Assembly (NCBI RefSeq): GCF_023016155.1
Contig: NZ_JALKBG010000006.1
Coordinates: 186,001 to 250,000 of the forward strand
DNA from: Aliiroseovarius sp. F20344
GTDB lineage: Bacteria; Pseudomonadota; Alphaproteobacteria; Rhodobacterales; Rhodobacteraceae
Length of the DNA stretch: 64,000 bases
Direction of reading: 5' to 3'
Below are positions 9,198 to 17,895 of the stretch, piece by piece. Numbering within the stretch: position 1 is the first letter of the stretch; the number at the start of each line of letters is the position of its first letter. The position numbers were made by a program, and so were the translations under genes. Below the pieces are notes generated by a model. The model did not search any database, was not told the origin of the DNA, and worked only from the letters and a program-made list of their open reading frames with translations.

Positions 9198-10856
9198 GTG
9201 GCCCGAGCCCTGCTGGCAAGCTTTGCCAATCGTATCGAACGCCCTGATCTGCGCTTGTCCCCGAATGACGAGCTGACGCCCGCGCGCATCAAGACCGAGC
9301 TGCTGTCGGGTCTGACCGTGGCTTTGGCCCTGGTGCCCGAAGCTGTGGCCTTTGCCTTCGTCGCAGGGGTTCATCCGCTGGTGGGCCTGTATGCGGCCTT
9401 CATGGTTGGGCTGATCACTGCCGTGATCGGTGGACGCCCCGGCATGATCTCGGGAGCAACCGGTGCGCTGGCCGTTGTGATGGTCGCGCTGGTGGCGGAA
9501 CACGGTGTTGAATACCTGTTCGCAACCGTCGTTTTAATGGGGCTATTGCAGGTCTTTGCGGGTGTCATGCATTGGGGTAAGTTCATCAGGCTTGTGCCAC
9601 ACCCGGTGATGCTGGGCTTTGTGAACGGTCTGGCGATCGTTATTTTCCTGGCTCAGATGACCCAATTCAAGGTCCCAGGAACGGTCGAGGCCGCAGGGCA
9701 TGGCGCTGCTGGGGGCGAATGGCTTACGGGCATGCCGCTTTACATGATGCTGGGCCTTGTGGGCCTGACCATGTTGATCATCTGGGGTCTGCCGAAGCTG
9801 ACTTCGATCATCCCCGCGCCACTGGCTGGCATCGGGATTGTGGCCGGGCTTGTGATTGCCTTTGGCATCGACGTGCCGACTGTGGGCGACATGGCGTCCA
9901 TCAAGGGTGGCCTACCCAGCTTCCACAACCCGTTTGGCACGGGTGAGGGTTTGTACGGCACAGCACTGGCCCCCTTCACGTTAGAGACTTTCTGGATCAT
10001 TCTGCCTTACGCCGTGATCTTGGCCGCCATCGGCCTAATCGAGAGCCTGCTGACCTTGAACCTTGTGGGCGAGATGACTGGCCAACGTGGCGGTGCCTCG
10101 CAAGAATGCATTGCGCAAGGTACATCGAACGTGATCACCGGTTTCTTCGGTGGCATGGGCGGTTGTGCCATGATCGGTCAGTCGATGATCAATGTTCGTT
10201 CTGGTGGTCGGACCCGGATTGCTGGGATTGCCGCCGCGGTTTTCCTGCTCCTCTTCATCGTAGTCGCCTCCAGCTGGATCGAGATGATCCCGTTGGCCGC
10301 TCTGGTCGGCGTAATGTTTATGGTGGTGATCGGGACTTTCGCGTGGAACTCGTTGAAAATCCTGCGCCGTGTTCCACGCACCGACGCATTCGTCATCCTG
10401 CTGGTAACCGCCGTGACAGTCTATGAAGACCTCGCGGTCGCGGTTGTCGTTGGTGTGATCGTATCTGCGCTGGCCTATGCATGGAACGCGGCAGCACGCA
10501 TCCACGCCGTCACGCGCGAAGAAGACGGGGCCAAGGTCTATGACGTCGAAGGCCCGCTGTTCTTTGGATCGGCTGAAGGGTTCATCGAACTGTTTGATGT
10601 CAAAAATGACCCTGATCTGGTCGTGATCGAATTCGCGCGTTCGCGTGTTGTGGACCAGTCTGCCCTTCAAGCGATTGAAGCAGTCGCGCTGAAATACGAA
10701 GCGCTCGGCAAGAAAGCACAGCTGCGCCACCTCAGCCGTGACTGCCATGACCTGCTGACCAAAGCAGGCCACCTGGTTGTCGACAGTGACGACGACCCCG
10801 ACTACGAGGTCGCCGTGGATTACTCGGTCAAAACCGGAATTCTGGGCGGGCACTGA
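9198..10856 (+). CDS. SulP family inorganic anion transporter with STAS domain
   Basis: A 552-residue SLC26/SulP transporter. It has about a dozen hydrophobic segments between residues 35 and 430. Signatures include GLTVALALVPEAVAFAFVAG, which carries the Q/P-A-F half-helix region, and GGMGGCAMIGQSMINVRSGGRTR. A C-terminal STAS domain (about 440-545) contains VIEFARSRVVDQSALQAIE. Substrates in the family are sulfate, bicarbonate or dicarboxylates; none can be chosen from sequence. The start is GTG with GAGGTGA upstream. It is unlinked to carbonic anhydrase or sulfur genes. It ends two bases before the convergent acetyltransferase gene. Confidence 0.93.
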   Translation: MARALLASFANRIERPDLRLSPNDELTPARIKTELLSGLTVALALVPEAVAFAFVAGVHPLVGLYAAFMVGLITAVIGGRPGMISGATGALAVVMVALVAEHGVEYLFATVVLMGLLQVFAGVMHWGKFIRLVPHPVMLGFVNGLAIVIFLAQMTQFKVPGTVEAAGHGAAGGEWLTGMPLYMMLGLVGLTMLIIWGLPKLTSIIPAPLAGIGIVAGLVIAFGIDVPTVGDMASIKGGLPSFHNPFGTGEGLYGTALAPFTLETFWIILPYAVILAAIGLIESLLTLNLVGEMTGQRGGASQECIAQGTSNVITGFFGGMGGCAMIGQSMINVRSGGRTRIAGIAAAVFLLLFIVVASSWIEMIPLAALVGVMFMVVIGTFAWNSLKILRRVPRTDAFVILLVTAVTVYEDLAVAVVVGVIVSALAYAWNAAARIHAVTREEDGAKVYDVEGPLFFGSAEGFIELFDVKNDPDLVVIEFARSRVVDQSALQAIEAVALKYEALGKKAQLRHLSRDCHDLLTKAGHLVVDSDDDPDYEVAVDYSVKTGILGGH

Positions 10857-10858
10857 CC

Positions 10859-11509
10859 TTACGGCGCAAGCACCTCTAAACCTTGCAGATCGCCCGCTTC
10901 CAGCGCATCGCGCGCGCGGGCGATCTGATTAGGTGGCCAGCTCCACCACGCCAGTCTGTTCATCCTGTCGATATCCGCGGATGACAAGCGCATCTTGACA
11001 ACTTGTGCCGGGTTTCCGGCAACAATTGCGTAGTCTGGGATATCCGATCGCACAACCGAACCTGCGCCGATGATGACGCCATTTCCGATGCTTACGCCAG
11101 GGCAAATGATCGCGCCATAGCCCAACCAAACATCATGCCCAATCCGGGTGTCGCGGCTATCAGGTTGCGTGAACGGCTCTTGATCCAATGTGAAAATGCC
11201 AAATGGGAAACTGGTTAGCCCGGCATAGGCGTGGTTGGCAGCGGCGGTAATGAACCGCACACCATGGGCAATCTGGCAAAACTTTCCGATGATCAGCCGT
11301 CCTTCCGAAGTTGGGAAATGATACGGCGCAAGTCGAGCGGCCCATCCATCAGCTGGCGGCGGATCGAAATCCGAGGCATAGGTGAATTTGCCCACCTCGA
11401 TATTCGGCTGATCGATGACGGTGGTGAGGAAAACCGTGCCGTCGTGGACTAATCCATCGGGCAAGGTCACGGGGTGGACGCGCTTGGCGTCGGGTAAAAC
11501 AAACGGCAT
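10859..11509 (-). CDS. Vat/CatB-like hexapeptide-repeat acetyltransferase
   Basis: A 216-residue left-handed beta-helix acyltransferase. Hexapeptide repeats run through RIGHDVWLGYGAIICPGVSIGNGVIIGAGSVV, followed by PDYAIVAGNPAQVVKMR, which is the xenobiotic acetyltransferase ending. The region with FCQIAHGVRFITAAANHAYAG holds the likely catalytic histidine (the second of the NHA context). Relatives acetylate streptogramins or chloramphenicol, but many are housekeeping enzymes of unknown substrate. The ATG at 11509 has AAGGAG five bases upstream, so I reject the ten-residue longer start. No resistance or mobile context is present. Confidence 0.85.
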   Translation of the reverse strand: MPFVLPDAKRVHPVTLPDGLVHDGTVFLTTVIDQPNIEVGKFTYASDFDPPPADGWAARLAPYHFPTSEGRLIIGKFCQIAHGVRFITAAANHAYAGLTSFPFGIFTLDQEPFTQPDSRDTRIGHDVWLGYGAIICPGVSIGNGVIIGAGSVVRSDIPDYAIVAGNPAQVVKMRLSSADIDRMNRLAWWSWPPNQIARARDALEAGDLQGLEVLAP

Positions 11510-11606
11510 GTATGCTCCTTGAATCGAAGTTGGGATCATCAGGCCGTATTGTTCATGTCACCCTCCATGGCTGAGTTTCTAGCTTAGCGGGCAGGTGCCC
11601 TTGCGT

Positions 11607-12212
11607 CTACTCTTCGGGACGTTTTAACTCAAAGCGATCGCGCACAACCGTATAGTCGCGATATCCCAACCGGGCGAGCGGGCGAGCACGCGTGATGTCG
11701 AACAGGCCATCGACAATACAGTCATCAGCCAAATGGATCCCGGTCACTTGTCCAAAGCAGACGTGATTTGCGTCGCCAGCAAGTTGGATGATTTGCGTCA
11801 GTTTGCATTCCAGGGCAGCGGGTGCTGCGGACAGGCGCGAGGCAGCGATGGTTTCGCACTCCACGCGCTCCAGCCCTGCCTGTTCAATTTCGTCGACATC
11901 CTTGTTGAAGCCAGCGGCGCTTATGTTCATCGCGTCGGTCAGATCTTCGGACACCATGTGAACGCAGAATACGCCAGTTTGGCGGATGTTATCCAAAGTG
12001 TCCTTTCCCATTTCCCGGTCTGCTTTGCCCGAGGTCGTGGCAAACATCACTTGTGGGGGATCATAGGCTATGCCGTTGAAGAAGGAATAGGGAGCAAGGT
12101 TCTCTCGTCCGTCGGTGTCGCGCGTGGAGATCCAAGCAATTGGGCGTGGAACAATCAATGCATTGAACGGGTTATGTGGCAACCCATGCCCATTTTCTGG
12201 TCGATAGAACAT
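11607..12212 (-). CDS. Flavin reductase family protein (FMN-binding split barrel)
   Basis: About 201 residues. HNPFNALIVPRPIAWISTRD near the N-terminus and NLAPYSFFNGIAYDPPQVMFATT define the flavin-reductase-like FMN-binding domain. Such proteins reduce FMN for partner monooxygenases or act as oxidoreductases themselves; the partner is not in the window. The start at 12212 follows GAGG by six bases. An ATG two codons earlier (12218) abuts the same site, and a longer frame reaching 12383 is unlike the family. Confidence 0.87.
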   Translation of the reverse strand: MFYRPENGHGLPHNPFNALIVPRPIAWISTRDTDGRENLAPYSFFNGIAYDPPQVMFATTSGKADREMGKDTLDNIRQTGVFCVHMVSEDLTDAMNISAAGFNKDVDEIEQAGLERVECETIAASRLSAAPAALECKLTQIIQLAGDANHVCFGQVTGIHLADDCIVDGLFDITRARPLARLGYRDYTVVRDRFELKRPEE

Positions 12213-12367
12213 TTGCATCCTCTTCCTTTTGGCGCATGTCGCGTGATACATGCCGATAGAAGGGGTCTGCGACAAGGCCTTACGGTTATTCAGCGCGGCG
12301 CCTTTTTCGTTTTGGTTGTGCGGTGAAGCACTTGAATTGAGGCGAAGAAGGTCGAAGGGGCTGACAG

Positions 12368-12895
12368 CTGTATACTCTGGCACAGGAAACTCAGGCAGAC
12401 TGGTGGGAGGTCGAAGCCCTATACGATCTGTGCTTTGCCCCGGGGCGGGAGGCGCTTTCGTCTTATCGCCTGCGTGATGATGTTCCGCCCATCCCTGAGC
12501 TGTCTTTGGTCGCCAGGGATGCAGAAGGTGTGTTGGCCGGGGCTATTCGCTATTGGCCGGTCATCATCGTCGGTCAAGATGAATATCCGGCGCTTCTTCT
12601 AGGTCCGGTCGCGGTCCACCCAACCCGGCAGGGTGAGGGTCTTGGAGGATTGCTGATCCACAACAGCATAGACAGAGCCGCAGGCCTTGGATGGGATCGT
12701 GTGATGTTGGTCGGGGATGCGCCCTATTACAAACGCTTTGGATTTTCCAAACTGGAGGGGGTGACGATGCCGCCACCAACCAATCCGGAACGTGTTCTGG
12801 CTTTTGATCAGGAAAGCGGCGCTTGGTCAGGGGTTGCCGGATCTGTTCGCCGTTTTGAGAGCGCGGGCCAGAGGGTCATCACACCCAAGGGGTAG
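12368..12895 (+). CDS. GNAT N-acetyltransferase (YhbS-like) with a non-ATG start
   Basis: The coherent reading frame begins just after a TGA at 12362-12364 and has no ATG, GTG or TTG until codon 47. Yet the first 46 residues (e.g. DWWEVEALYDLCFAPGREAL) match the expected N-terminal half of a YhbS-type GNAT domain. I therefore place the start at CTG 12368, seven bases after GAAGGGG, with CTG 12377 as alternative. A TTG at 12506 would cut into the fold. Later motifs are LGPVAVHPTRQGEGLGGLLI (acetyl-CoA loop) and LVGDAPYYKRFGF. The predicted protein has 175 residues, usual for the family. Confidence 0.75.
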   Translation: MYTLAQETQADWWEVEALYDLCFAPGREALSSYRLRDDVPPIPELSLVARDAEGVLAGAIRYWPVIIVGQDEYPALLLGPVAVHPTRQGEGLGGLLIHNSIDRAAGLGWDRVMLVGDAPYYKRFGFSKLEGVTMPPPTNPERVLAFDQESGAWSGVAGSVRRFESAGQRVITPKG

Positions 12896-12900
12896 GGACC

Positions 12901-13272
12901 TTACCGATAAGTTGGTTGATTGTGTCGAACGGATGAAAACACACCGATCGCGGCAGGCTTGGCCTGTTCTCCAATGGTTTGACGCGCCATACGCTCCAGC
13001 CGTTCTTGCCAATAGGGCGCGCGACGGCTTTGTGAAAGGGGATGCCAGATCCGCTGAGCCCGCTGATTGCGCGATTGTTCAAGTTTCCATTGATTTGATG
13101 GAATGGGTCGCTTTGGTGCAGCGGCGGTCAGGATACCCATGCCGACAACTGCAAAGGCGCCGAATAGAGCGTAGGCGAATAATGACGGAATCATACCATA
13201 TCCTTGTGAAAAGGCCGCGATGGCAGCGATGGTGCCGGTGAACACACCGGTGACTAGAACACGAAACAGCAT
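12901..13272 (-). CDS. Small membrane protein of unknown function
   Basis: 123 residues. Two hydrophobic segments (about 5-23 and 28-49) are followed by a basic, glutamine- and arginine-rich cytoplasmic tail with QWKLEQSRNQRAQRIW and WQERLERMARQTIGEQ, both likely amphipathic helices. AGGAG precedes the ATG at good spacing. I do not recognise the family. It is convergent with the GNAT gene (five bases apart) and shares its orientation with ptsP upstream, 87 bases away. Frames on the opposite strand look like shadows. Confidence 0.7.
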   Translation of the reverse strand: MLFRVLVTGVFTGTIAAIAAFSQGYGMIPSLFAYALFGAFAVVGMGILTAAAPKRPIPSNQWKLEQSRNQRAQRIWHPLSQSRRAPYWQERLERMARQTIGEQAKPAAIGVFSSVRHNQPTYR

Positions 13273-13340
13273 GGGCTTCTCCTCTTTGCTGTTCTCTTAT
13301 TGTTCCAATTGTCTGAAGATTCGCCTAACAAAGCGAACGC

Positions 13341-13358
13341 ACGCGAAAAAATTCGCGT
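13341..13358 (-). terminator. Hairpin directly after ptsP
   Basis: ACGCGAA (13341-13347) and TTCGCGT (13352-13358) form a seven-base stem with an AAAA loop, one base after the ptsP stop codon and 69 bases upstream of the next minus-strand gene. No U-tract follows on the minus strand. It could be a weak terminator, an mRNA stabiliser or an operator. Confidence 0.35.
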
Positions 13359-13359
13359 T

Positions 13360-15606
13360 TTACACCGCGTTTTCAGCCAGCCACGTTTTCACAGCCGATC
13401 GCACTGATTGTTCGCCTGATAGCCGAGCTTCATCGATAATCTGTTTTAGGTCTTCCAGATTTGTACGCCTTATCAGATGCTTAACTGGACCGATTGAGGC
13501 CGGTCGCATTGACAGATGCCGCATGCCAAGTGCTGCGAAGCACACTGCTTCAATAGATCTGCCGGCGTCTTCTCCACAAAAGCTGACCGGCGTGCGGGCC
13601 GCATCGCAACGGGTTACAATCTCTTCAACCAGGTTCAGGAAGGATACATTCAACGTGTCATAGCGCCGTCGAACTCGTTCATTCTCGCGATCGGCAGCAT
13701 AGAAAAACTGCTTCAAATCATTGCCGCCGATCGAGATGAAATCTGCCATCTCGAAAAACTGCTGCGGGGCGAAGACCATCGACGGTGTTTCAAGCATCGC
13801 GCCGATCTCCACCTTTTCAGGCAAGATATGACCCAGCGCGCGTTCGCGCTCGATCTCAGCCAGAAGCATCTCGCGCGCGTCACGGAACTCGTCCAACTGC
13901 GCGATGAAGGGAAACATCACGGTCAAGCGGCGTCCGGCAGCGGCGCGAATGAGCGCCTGCAACTGCATGCGCATCACACCGGGCTTGTCCAGCCCAACCC
14001 GAATGGCTCGCCAACCTAAGGCCGGGTTAGGTTCATCCAGCGGGTTCATATAGGGCAGCACCTTGTCTGACCCGATATCGAGCGTGCGGAAGGTCACACG
14101 TTTTCCCTGTGCTGCGTCCATTACGCGGGCATAGGTGGCGGCCAGATCACCGCGGCGCGGGATCCTGTCCACGGTCAAGAACTGAAGCTCGGTCCGGAAC
14201 AGGCCAACCCCATGTGCTCCGGAGCTTTCCAGTGATGGCAAATCCGCCATCAGACCGGCGTTCATATGCAGTTTCACCTCGGTCCCACACAGGCCCATTG
14301 CGGGCTTGTCGCGTAGGCTGCGATAGCGTTCCTGCTGTTTGGCCTCCATCGCCATCTTGTCACGGAAAGCGGTAACAATCGTGTCTTCCGGGCGCAAATG
14401 CACGACGCCCGCTTCGCCATCCACCAAGATGTGGTCCCCGTTCAACGCTTCGGTCGAAATGTGACCCGCCTGAACAATGAGCGGAATGGCAAAGGCACGC
14501 GCGACAATGGCCGCATGACTGGCGACCGAGCCCTCTTCAAGCACGATCCCGCGAAGCCCACGGCCGTATTCCAGAAGCTCTCCCGGCCCGATGTTCGTTG
14601 CGATCAGAATAGGGTTTTCGGGCATTTCTGCCCCGGTATCCTTGCCTTGTCCGGTTAGAATGCGCAGCAGGCGATTGGAAAGATCATCAAGGTCGTGCAA
14701 CCGCTCGCGCAGATAAGCGTCGGGCACTTGGCTCATCCGGGCCCGTGCTGCGGATTGTTCTTTCTCCACGGCGGCTTCAGCCGATAGACCACGCGCGATA
14801 TCCTCGGTCATCCGCCGCATCCAACCCTTGGAATTGGCAAACATCCGATAGGCTTCCAGAACCTGCATCTGCTCTTTGTCAGTGGTTTGCGAATTAGCTA
14901 GCATCTCGTCTACCGACACGCGCAGTGTATCAACCGCGTCATTCAATCGGGTCAGTTCTATGTCGGGATCATCAGCAATTGGATTGGTGACAACCACACG
15001 CGGTTCATGCAGCCAAACATGTCCTTCAGCAGCGCCTTCCTGCCCGATTCCACCTTTGAAGTTGGCAGGGCGCTGGTGCAGCGCACCCATCGCCTCGCCT
15101 TCACCAACAAAGGCACCCAGCTCAGTCATTTCGGCCAGAACCATGGCGACAACCTCGACACCATATAGCTCATCTGCCGAGAACACGCGCGCGTCTTTCG
15201 ACTGAATGACCAGCACGCCCAACTTCTCGCCCAGACGTTGGATCGGCACGCCCAGGAAGCTGGAGTAAATCTCTTCCCCTGTCTCGGGCATGTACCGGAA
15301 CCCGCGTTCCGACGGAGCGTCTTCTGTATTGATCACCCGACCCCGACGCGCCACGCGTCCTACAAGCCCTTCTCCGACCCGAAGGCGCGTTTGGTGGACC
15401 GCTTCACGGTTCAACCCCTCGGTCGCGCAAAGCTCCAACGTTTCGCTGTCCCGGAAAAGATAGATCGAGCACACCTCGACCCCAAGGCTTTCGGCAATCA
15501 GTGATGTGATGCGATCAAGCCGCTCTTGCCCCTCGGACGCTGCCGCAAGGGTCTCGCGCAGGCTGACCAAGAGCTTGCGACTGTCGCTTTGTTGGCTTTC
15601 TGCCAT
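13360..15606 (-). CDS. ptsP: Phosphoenolpyruvate-protein phosphotransferase PtsP (EI-Ntr)
   Basis: First enzyme of the nitrogen phosphotransferase relay; it transfers phosphate from PEP to NPr and then EIIA-Ntr, a regulatory rather than sugar-importing chain. An N-terminal GAF domain (about residues 15-155, with LGVEVCSIYLFRD and VGEGLVGRVARRG) is followed by an EI N-domain, the phosphohistidine domain with H354 in GSVASHAAIVARA, and the PEP-binding TIM barrel (FRTELQFL, GANDLKQ-like GGNDLKQFF, SFCGEDAG). I start at 15606 because GGTGAGA precedes that ATG and the family is about 750 residues. The long form would add 22 unlike residues. Confidence 0.94.
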   Translation of the reverse strand: MAESQQSDSRKLLVSLRETLAAASEGQERLDRITSLIAESLGVEVCSIYLFRDSETLELCATEGLNREAVHQTRLRVGEGLVGRVARRGRVINTEDAPSERGFRYMPETGEEIYSSFLGVPIQRLGEKLGVLVIQSKDARVFSADELYGVEVVAMVLAEMTELGAFVGEGEAMGALHQRPANFKGGIGQEGAAEGHVWLHEPRVVVTNPIADDPDIELTRLNDAVDTLRVSVDEMLANSQTTDKEQMQVLEAYRMFANSKGWMRRMTEDIARGLSAEAAVEKEQSAARARMSQVPDAYLRERLHDLDDLSNRLLRILTGQGKDTGAEMPENPILIATNIGPGELLEYGRGLRGIVLEEGSVASHAAIVARAFAIPLIVQAGHISTEALNGDHILVDGEAGVVHLRPEDTIVTAFRDKMAMEAKQQERYRSLRDKPAMGLCGTEVKLHMNAGLMADLPSLESSGAHGVGLFRTELQFLTVDRIPRRGDLAATYARVMDAAQGKRVTFRTLDIGSDKVLPYMNPLDEPNPALGWRAIRVGLDKPGVMRMQLQALIRAAAGRRLTVMFPFIAQLDEFRDAREMLLAEIERERALGHILPEKVEIGAMLETPSMVFAPQQFFEMADFISIGGNDLKQFFYAADRENERVRRRYDTLNVSFLNLVEEIVTRCDAARTPVSFCGEDAGRSIEAVCFAALGMRHLSMRPASIGPVKHLIRRTNLEDLKQIIDEARLSGEQSVRSAVKTWLAENAV

Positions 15607-15975
15607 TCTCACCGTTCCCTGTTTGCCACAGTTTCTATACTGTCCATCAGGACAGGTGAACCGTTTGCTCAAGCCCTACCGTACCCTCTGTATGCCACCT
15701 ATGCCAGAAACACGTAGCGTGAATTTCAGCGATTTCCTGCGCGTTGGTGCCGCATGCCCCAATTGCCGCATGTTTTGGCGGATTTGCTGAAATCTGATGC
15801 TATGCGTCAAGAACAGCGATCCTGACAAATGGGCGAAGGCGGGACGATGTCATATCGACCTATTGGAATGCGTGAAATTCCGTCTTTTTCGCAGCATTTG
15901 CTTTCCGAACGGGGAACCCTGCGCCTAAATAGGATGAAACTGGCAAGGGCCAGACCACAGATTAAGGACAGTCCC
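15607..15975. other. Long intergenic region between divergent ptsP and cysK
   Basis: Without a convincing gene. It contains a perfect palindrome CTGTCC-ATCA-GGACAG at 15640-15655 (34 bases upstream of ptsP), an inverted repeat ATTTCAGC/GCTGAAAT at 15723-15730 and 15786-15793, a repeated CCGCATG, and a small hairpin GGAAT/ATTCC at 15865-15881 followed by TTTTT on the plus strand. The frame upstream of cysK stays open back to 15829, but its translation is unlike the family. Promoters for both flanking genes and possibly a small RNA could lie here. Confidence 0.5.
15640..15655. promoter_or_regulatory. Palindrome upstream of ptsP, candidate operator
   Basis: CTGTCC and GGACAG separated by four bases, 34 bases before the ptsP start, where it would overlap the promoter or leader. 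No regulator is identified; the call rests only on symmetry and position. Confidence 0.3.
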
Positions 15976-17043
15976 ATGGCAATCCGACAAACAAACGGGC
16001 GCGGCACGCGTTATGACAGCATTCTGGACACTGTGGGCGACACGCCCGTCGTCCGCATCAACCGCATCGCGCCCGAAGGCGTGAACATGTTCGTGAAGAT
16101 GGAGGCTTTTAACCCGGCCGGATCCGTCAAGGATCGTCTTGCGCTGAACATCATCGAAGCCGCCGAAGCCTCGGGAGCGTTGAAGCCCGGCCAGACGGTG
16201 GTCGAAGCCACATCCGGCAACACGGGCATCGGCCTTGCCATGGTCTGCGCGGCCAAGGGCTATCCGCTGGTTGTGACGATGGCTGAAAGCTTCTCGGTCG
16301 AGCGCCGCAAGCTGATGCGTTTCCTTGGCGCGAAGGTGGTTTTGACCCCGAAAGAGCTGAAGGGCTTTGGCATGTATTCCAAAGCCAAAGAGCTGGCCGA
16401 GGCCAATGGCTGGTTCCTTGCCAGCCAATTTGAAACCGACGCCAACGCCGACATCCACGAAAACACCACAGCGCGCGAGATCCTTGCCGATTTCGACGGC
16501 GAGCGGCTGGACTATTTGGTCACCGGCTATGGTACCGGCGGCACCGTGACGGGCATCGGGCGTGTGCTGAAGAAAGAACGCCCGGACACCAAGATCATCC
16601 TAACCGAGCCTGCCAATGCGGCGCTGGTTGCCTCCGGCTATGTGAACACCCGCAATGAGGCGAAACAGCCCACCGAGGGCCACCCGGACTTCAACCCGCA
16701 CCCCATCCAAGGCTGGACCCCAGATTTCATCCCCTATGTGATGCAGGAAGCGCTGGACAATGGCTATGTTGACGAGCTGACTGCGGTCCCCGGACCAGAC
16801 GGTATCAAGTGGTCGCAACGTCTGGCCGCCGAGGAAGGCATTTTTGTCGGCATCTCAGCCGGCGCGACCTTCGCCACCGCGATCGAGACCGCCAAATCCG
16901 CTCCCGAAGGCGCGAACATCCTCGTCATGCTGCCCGACACCGGCGAACGCTACCTCTCCACACCGCTATTCGAAGGCGTCGAAGATGTGATGAGCGACGA
17001 GGAGTTGGAAATCTCACGCTCAACGCCTTACGGGCAGATGTAA
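15976..17043 (+). CDS. cysK: Cysteine synthase A (O-acetylserine sulfhydrylase)
   Basis: Makes L-cysteine from O-acetylserine and sulfide using PLP. The PLP lysine is K52 in NPAGSVKDRLAL. EATSGNTGIGLA (about residues 76-87) binds the substrate carboxylate, and VTGYGTGGTVTGIGRVLK binds the PLP phosphate. TAAGGAC lies six bases before the ATG chosen; the open frame upstream lacks homology-like sequence. At 355 residues it is slightly longer than the enteric enzyme, with a C-terminal extension ending PYGQM, which I take to be lineage-specific. A terminator follows. Confidence 0.96.
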   Translation: MAIRQTNGRGTRYDSILDTVGDTPVVRINRIAPEGVNMFVKMEAFNPAGSVKDRLALNIIEAAEASGALKPGQTVVEATSGNTGIGLAMVCAAKGYPLVVTMAESFSVERRKLMRFLGAKVVLTPKELKGFGMYSKAKELAEANGWFLASQFETDANADIHENTTAREILADFDGERLDYLVTGYGTGGTVTGIGRVLKKERPDTKIILTEPANAALVASGYVNTRNEAKQPTEGHPDFNPHPIQGWTPDFIPYVMQEALDNGYVDELTAVPGPDGIKWSQRLAAEEGIFVGISAGATFATAIETAKSAPEGANILVMLPDTGERYLSTPLFEGVEDVMSDEELEISRSTPYGQM

Positions 17044-17063
17044 GCGCGATGCGAAAAACGAAG

Positions 17064-17098
17064 AACAGCGCGCCGGAGTGGTGGGCTGTTTTTGTTTT
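17064..17098 (+). terminator. Terminator of cysK
   Basis: AACAGC (17064-17069) pairs with GCTGTT (17085-17090), with a partly paired GC-rich loop, followed by TTTGTTTT. It is 21 bases after the cysK stop codon. Confidence 0.75.
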
Positions 17099-17133
17099 GG
17101 GATCTCAAATAATCGGTCGGGCCGAGGGCGTTC

Positions 17134-17817
17134 CTAAAGCTCTTCAATCTTTCTTATCAGCAATTGGAAAAGAACAATCGGTTCGTCGAAACCCGCTTTA
17201 AGATCCGCATCCGTCGCTATCGTGTTCTTTGGGCAGAATCTCCAAAACCCCAGCCCAAACAACTTGGCGAATGATAACACCGCAACCTCCTCATTGTCTT
17301 TCGTGACACAGATTTCGTCGGTGATTTTGGTCGCGGCACCCATCCTACCACTCAGCGTTAACATCAAATCAAAGCCGTTTTCCAAAGTGACTTCCACCGT
17401 GAATACAAACTCATCTTTAGCTGCCGATTGAACTCCCAGAGGCTTTGGAAGCGATCTCGCCGCAAAGATATCGCTAAGCACGCGGTTCGCTTCATCTAAG
17501 TCAAAGGCCTTAAAGTCCCCACTTTTCGCCGGAACTAGTTTTTCATGGAGGGCTGAAACTGCTGATCGGCGTTCCATTTCCAGTAGTCTCAATAGAACTG
17601 GGTCACAGTTCGGCCCCCGAATACCAATGCGCTGAACTAGACTGGAAATCGCCAACTCATCCACCGTACACTCAGATTGTTCGGCATTCTTGATCGCTGT
17701 TTCAGATGTGTGTCGGGCGAGTGCTACGATTTCTAGGTGCGAGAATCTAGCGTCAGAAAGAGCGGTCGATAGAGCCGCCATCACGGCATCTTGGATATGG
17801 CCAATCGCATACATCAT
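17134..17817 (-). CDS. Hypothetical protein
   Basis: 227 residues, no family recognised. The N-terminal part (to about 110) is helical in character and rich in Ala, Glu and Leu. The C-terminal part has alternating hydrophobic strands (EFVFTVEVTLENGFDLMLTLSGRMG, split by charged turns), and no signal peptide is seen. AAAAGGA precedes the double ATG, supporting the start. The base composition is more A/T-rich than cysK next to it, and it is followed on the same strand by nothing but the cysK terminator region. It is probably strain- or clade-specific. Confidence 0.65.
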   Translation of the reverse strand: MMYAIGHIQDAVMAALSTALSDARFSHLEIVALARHTSETAIKNAEQSECTVDELAISSLVQRIGIRGPNCDPVLLRLLEMERRSAVSALHEKLVPAKSGDFKAFDLDEANRVLSDIFAARSLPKPLGVQSAAKDEFVFTVEVTLENGFDLMLTLSGRMGAATKITDEICVTKDNEEVAVLSFAKLFGLGFWRFCPKNTIATDADLKAGFDEPIVLFQLLIRKIEEL

Positions 17818-17895
17818 TGATTTCCTTTTGGTAGTCTGACCGGTTCGGCCAGCGCAGAACGTATCAATATTCCAAGTGACGCAGCTCGAATAGGA

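Noticed and set aside
12792-13241. Plus-strand frame across the small membrane protein gene
   Set aside because: It overlaps the GNAT end and lacks a start signal, whereas the minus-strand gene has AGGAG and two membrane helices.
15829-15975. N-terminal extension of cysteine synthase
   Set aside because: Not family-like; a good ribosome binding site precedes the internal ATG.
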